In this document: piece by piece, positions 8,380-12,042 of the stretch
Layout of the letters: each line of letters begins with the position of its first letter
Position numbering within the stretch: the first letter of the stretch is position 1
DNA from: Spirogloea muscicola
Taxonomy: Eukaryota > Streptophyta > Zygnematophyceae > Spirogloeales > Spirogloeaceae
Assembly: GCA_009602725.1 (NCBI GenBank)
Contig: WELB01000140.1
Span: 95,245 to 107,286, forward strand
Reading direction: 5' to 3'
Length of the DNA stretch: 12,042 nt
Translations under genes and position numbers: made by a program
The notes under the pieces: model-generated
The model's database searches: none
The model's input: only the letters and a program-made list of their open reading frames with translations
What the model was told of the DNA's origin: nothing

Positions 8380-9321
8380 TTCTACGGTTGTCCAACATAG
8401 AAAGCATAGTCCATCACTAGATTCATGATGAGAGCAGAAGTATACTAAGGTGACTCGCCTTCCTCTTAAATCTAAACCCCTGAACCTACACCCTCGTTTC
8501 AGTATTTCCTATCGAGTGTTCTGTCCTCGCTTAATGCAACAACATCCATGTCATAGATAGTTCATGCAAGGTCATCTGCGCAGGCCTGCTGGAGTTGCTG
8601 ATCCTGTTCCGCAAAATCTGTTGGCTGAGGTCGATGGCAGCTGCGGCAAGATCCATGATGCTTTAGTCATGCCTGCAGTCTGCCCCATGATTTTGTTAAG
8701 GGTGCCCTATTCATTATTGGCGAATGTACAAAGCATGCCTACTGTCATTCTATGAAACTGGTCATGCTGTGCAACCAGTGACCTCTTTGAGTGGCGCTGC
8801 TACTCAGCCGCCCAAGCGAGGCCAAGAATGTTGCCGGCATAGGCATAGGCTGCGATAAACAGCGCCTGGGAAATGCCATCAACTGTATACATGTGGCCAA
8901 ATAACGGGTTGACGTATTAAGACAGGCTAGCTTCAGGGCTTGTTTGCTGACATTACCATAGAGGATTCTGGTAAAACAATTCGAGCAGATTGTGTGTTCC
9001 AACTCAATTGGTGTGGGAGAGTTCAAAGCTGTGCTGCTTGATTTGAAGGATTAATCCCCAATTGTTTCAATGAAGCAACAGGATTCGCTCACCTGCATTT
9101 CAACACTGCAGGGGGGAACCTCGTCATCTAGTGGACTAAGGCGCCTCTTATCGACAGCAAGCCGAAGTCGTGCCCTCTGGTCCTGGCACTGCCGTTCTGA
9201 GGGCTGAAGGCCAATAAGCAGCCTAGGGCTGCTGGCGAAGGAGCATTGACATAGCCCACAGTGTAAGGTGCTCTGTGAGCAGTTTGTAGTATTAGGGCCG
9301 TCGGAATGGCCCGAGGAGGCA
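8380..9321. other. Convergent intergenic region, no gene supported
   Basis: The region lies between the APX stop (+) and the GT14 stop (-) and must hold both 3' UTRs. Open frames on either strand (for example 8564-8755 plus, 8745-9026 minus) show no motif or splice logic. The only structured element is a weak telomere-like stretch at 8466-8495. Confidence 0.6.
8466..8495. repeat. Weak telomere-like stretch
   Basis: TTAAATCTAAACCCC, TGAACCTA and CACCCTC follow each other and resemble mutated CCCTAAA units. It is less convincing than the stretch at 1424-1480 and may be chance. Confidence 0.3.
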
Positions 9322-12042
9322 TCATTCGCACTGCTTTCTCCGGAGGAACGATGGCTCCAGCAGCCACGCCAAAAAGTGCTGTGTTCGCTCAGCGGCTGGC
9401 CCTGGTCGAAGTTCCAGAGGGTCGCCGATAGTCAAACACGGGTCCTTGCCGTCGCTGTCACTGCCCGCGCACCAGCCACCTGGCGTCATTCTGTTTGCTC
9501 CGCGGTTCAGGATGATCCTGTGTTTGCAAGCATATTCAATCAGCGACGTTGTCAGGCAGTTCAATGAGGGTGCAGGCAGTCCTTCCTCCTCTTGGATCTT
9601 ATGTCAGCAAGGCTTGTGTCAACCCGAGGCAACGTTAGAGGAAGAGAGCTGCAAAACAAGCTGAGAAATCTATAACGACTGCTTGCCCATGCCAATATTT
9701 GCACTTGCTCGGCGCTATTGACCTGTCAATCTTGTCAAGGACCTCAGCATCCTTGGGGAATTTGCGCGCAAAGGGAATGCCTTCCTTCATTATGCTGTCG
9801 AAGTGGGTCAGATCCAGCTGCTTAGGGTGCTGTCCTCCACCAGCCAAGTGACAAACAAGCATTGCAGGCGCATCAGCGGACCCTGTACATTTTGCTGTTA
9901 GCTAAGCGACATTGCAACTTCCTCTCATTGTCCAAGCCTATCCTGGGCATTCTCATTCTGGTGGTTTTCCTTCTCACTTACCATGTCCACACTGGAAGCA
10001 CGGACCTAGACAGGACATGGAGGACAGGTACAGGAGGACAAGGGCAGGTTAGGTCAGCCCCAGGACACACCTGCCTTGGAGGATTATCCCAACGAATGTA
10101 ATGCATATCGTGATTGACAGTCGTGTTCTTGAACTCCCGTGAGTTGCAAATAACGGTTTGGAAGTAGCCTTCTGGCGACGATGCAATGTTGGTGTAATAC
10201 ATCAGGGCAATCCGCGGCAGATTATCCCAGCCCCAGATGCAATACTCCGTGAAGGCTCGTGAGAGGACCACCCAAGCAGAGCCTGGAAACGGATGCTCAA
10301 CAGGCAACGGTCAAGTTGCTCAGACGTTGGCTTCAGCTTGGCTGCTTTCAGCAAACAATTTCTGCATTGCCACCAGCATAAGTAGCCACTGCTTTGTGCT
10401 TCTAGCTGACAGCGTCTATGCGTAGCAACATTTACAGCACTAATTAGAATGCTCAGCAAGTATGCGACTATTGCCTGAAGTCATTGCTTTCTCTTCAAGC
10501 ATCAAGAGATTGCTGGAGGCTGCCCACCTCCAAAGAGCCTCATGTTGGTGGGCAGCGGCCTCTCCAAGGACGTGACAATCACGTTCTCCTTCTTATTTGA
10601 TATGAGCCCGGGGTCAATGAGAATCGGCTTGTACCTTTTTGCCCTGCGGTAAAGAGCATGGCAAGCAACATCACTGTGTTGACCTTCCTCAAACTACACG
10701 TCTGCGTTGATTGACAATACTCTTAAAGCTCCGTGCATCTGTCTGAACCACCTGTTATAGACATGTTGCATCAAGTCGCAAGGAAAGCCCTTGTGGTGCA
10801 GAATCACTTACAATTTCCAGCCAAGGCCACTTGTGTGCTCAATAAAGTTGAGGTCACGAGGGAGGTAGGACATGACATGTAAGAGATCTGCATGCATAGA
10901 GATTGCAAATTAGTGAGGGTATTTCTGGGTCGCACATAATAGTCAGGTGCTAGTCGGATCCATCCGCAGGCAGCTCTTGTTGTGCACACACTGAGGGGTT
11001 GCATTGGCTGTTGATGGATGAGAATGCTGACCATCTTGTGGAATCAAAGGATAATCAGCTGCACTGAGATTGATGTACCAGTCCCACTCCTTGCGCTGGC
11101 GCAAGAGAATGGCCGCGCAGTGAAGGTAAGTTGATGTCATTGTGGGGCCCCGATAGCTGACGAGGTTGGCGCGCGCTACCATGTGGACATTGCCAGCCTG
11201 CCGAGGCACCACAAAGACTGAGGAGAGGCGAACCACAGCAGGCACAGCATCAAGATCGTCCGTCTGCGTTCCCCACTATCTTGCGACTAAATGCTCGTTA
11301 CCACTAACCCAGCAACCAGGCAGAAAAATCCTACCACGCCCATACTGTTGGAAAGACTGCCGACTGGCTGCTGGTTGACACCATCTGCACCAGGCTCAGG
11401 ACGTCGTGCTCACCACGCTGATAACCGGATCCAGTCTGACAAAGCGAGCGAGCTCTATCCGCTCTGCAGTGCCAGCTTCCTTCTCGAGGTGGAGCACATA
11501 CTGCGGCAGGAGCAAAGCTTTCGTCAGCATGGCACCTGCTTCTGTATTGCCTAAAGTCAGCTTCGCGATCCTCCTCAGCACTCAAAAATTACTACTACTG
11601 AGACAGACGATCCTTGTCACTGACAACTCAGAAGAAAGCCCAGACGCATCCCAACAACTGGCAGCTAACTGAGCAGGTATCCTACTCAGCCTGTCAGCCA
11701 TTTCCTGTCACGCCTGGCCCCAGGAAGACTCGATGCAGTGCCTCATAATTGGATCAATGGTGTCAGCATCTCATAAGCTGCTCACTGCCTTCTCCAGTCC
11801 GACATTGGCCAGAGGCTGACAGACCCGGCCATCTCCTCTGCAAGGCAGGACAGGCAGCACATCTGCGAGGGCCGCCATGGCTGGCAGAGGCTCGCCTCGT
11901 TGCGGGGGTGGTAGAGGGCGAGCATGAGGCGGCGCATCCGGGGCCCGTCGCCCTTGCTCCCCGTAATGCTGTACGCCAGCACCGGCGGAGGCGGCGGGAC
12001 GACGTCGGCGGGCGCCGGCGCGGCGCCCGCCGCCGGCGAGCC
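9322..12042 (-). CDS. GT14 (Branch/core-2/I-branching type) glycosyltransferase, 5' end outside window
   Basis: Exons on the minus strand: 12042-11896 (partial), 11500-11414, 11263-11032, 10887-10812, 10643-10528, 10282-10071, 9829-9723 and 9517-9322 (TGA). They give about 390 residues with consistent phases. Family landmarks in order: VLAYSITGSKGD, LMLALYHPRNE|YVLHLEKEAG, LVSYRGPTMTSTYLHCAAI, WDWYINLSAADYPLIPQD, LLHVMSYLPRDLNFIEHTS, KPILIDPGL, ERPLPTNMRLFGGSAWVVLSR, NHDMHYIRWDNPPRQHP, FARKFP, MTPGGWC and DPLELRPGPAAER. Plant relatives (GlcAT14 group) are Golgi type II proteins that add glucuronic acid to arabinogalactan side chains; the algal donor and acceptor are unknown. The expected N-terminal transmembrane anchor lies beyond the window; what is visible before the catalytic domain is a Pro/Ala-rich stem. 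The first visible intron has a GC donor. The acceptor chosen at 11263, which adds TDDLDAVPAVVRLSS, is the least certain junction. Confidence 0.93.
11501..11895 (-). other. Probable GC-AG intron in the GT14 gene
   Basis: The minus-strand exon ends CAACGAG and the intron begins GCGAGC, identical to the strong donor GTGAGC except for C at the second base. The acceptor is CTGCCGCAG. Joining here restores the family-conserved LYHPRNE-YVLHL without frame change, and no GT donor lies near the conserved boundary. Confidence 0.75.

Noticed and set aside
8745-9026. 93-codon minus-strand open frame in the convergent intergenic region
   Set aside because: No motif, atypical composition and no splice continuity with GT14, whose stop is clearly at 9322.

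Overview
The window looks like nuclear DNA of a green alga, most likely a trebouxiophyte. It carries four spliced genes of plant-type families, densely interrupted by mostly short GT-AG introns (about 60-400 bp), with GC-rich coding sequence, GC-rich triplet repeats and degenerate CCCTAAA (plant/green-alga type) telomere-like DNA. The lineage is an inference from these traits, not something read directly. No bacterial, viral, CRISPR or mobile-element gene was found. Layout, left to right: (1) 1-60 is a perfect (AG)30 microsatellite. (2) 61-1002 has no supported gene, only one isolated exon-like segment. (3) 1003-2562 (+) is a mitochondrial frataxin gene. Its four 3' exons are certain and its transit-peptide exon is tentative. 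A telomere-like stretch and a duplicated 22-bp motif lie in the probable first intron. (4) 2719-5680 (-) is a gene of at least ten exons for a chloroplast-type membrane metalloprotease of the FtsH/M41-like, AAA-less family (plant VIR3 / At5g27290-like), with an intact HEAGH motif. (5) 5681-6280 is a very GC-rich intergenic and first-exon zone. It holds triplet repeats, a 123-nt T tract ending in an ambiguous base, and a 41-nt A tract. The first exons of both flanking, divergently transcribed genes are lost or unresolved here. (6) 6281-8379 (+) is an ascorbate peroxidase gene with a C-terminal membrane anchor, that is, a peroxisomal or microsomal tail-anchored form. (7) 8380-9321 is a convergent intergenic region. 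(8) 9322-12042 (-) is a GT14 (Branch domain) glycosyltransferase whose 5' end, including the expected N-terminal anchor, runs off the window. The genes alternate in orientation: frataxin and the protease are convergent with only 156 bp between stop codons, the protease and the peroxidase are divergent, and the peroxidase and GT14 are convergent. They do not form a pathway. Frataxin (Fe-S assembly and iron handling in mitochondria), the protease homologue (chloroplast membrane) and the peroxidase (H2O2 removal at peroxisome/ER membranes) are all organellar housekeeping functions, while GT14 acts in Golgi glycosylation. I see no convincing new biological system. The points most worth a second look are a GC-AG intron in GT14, the damaged divergent promoter zone, the AAA-less M41 homologue that still keeps its zinc ligands, and the telomere-like DNA next to or inside the frataxin gene.
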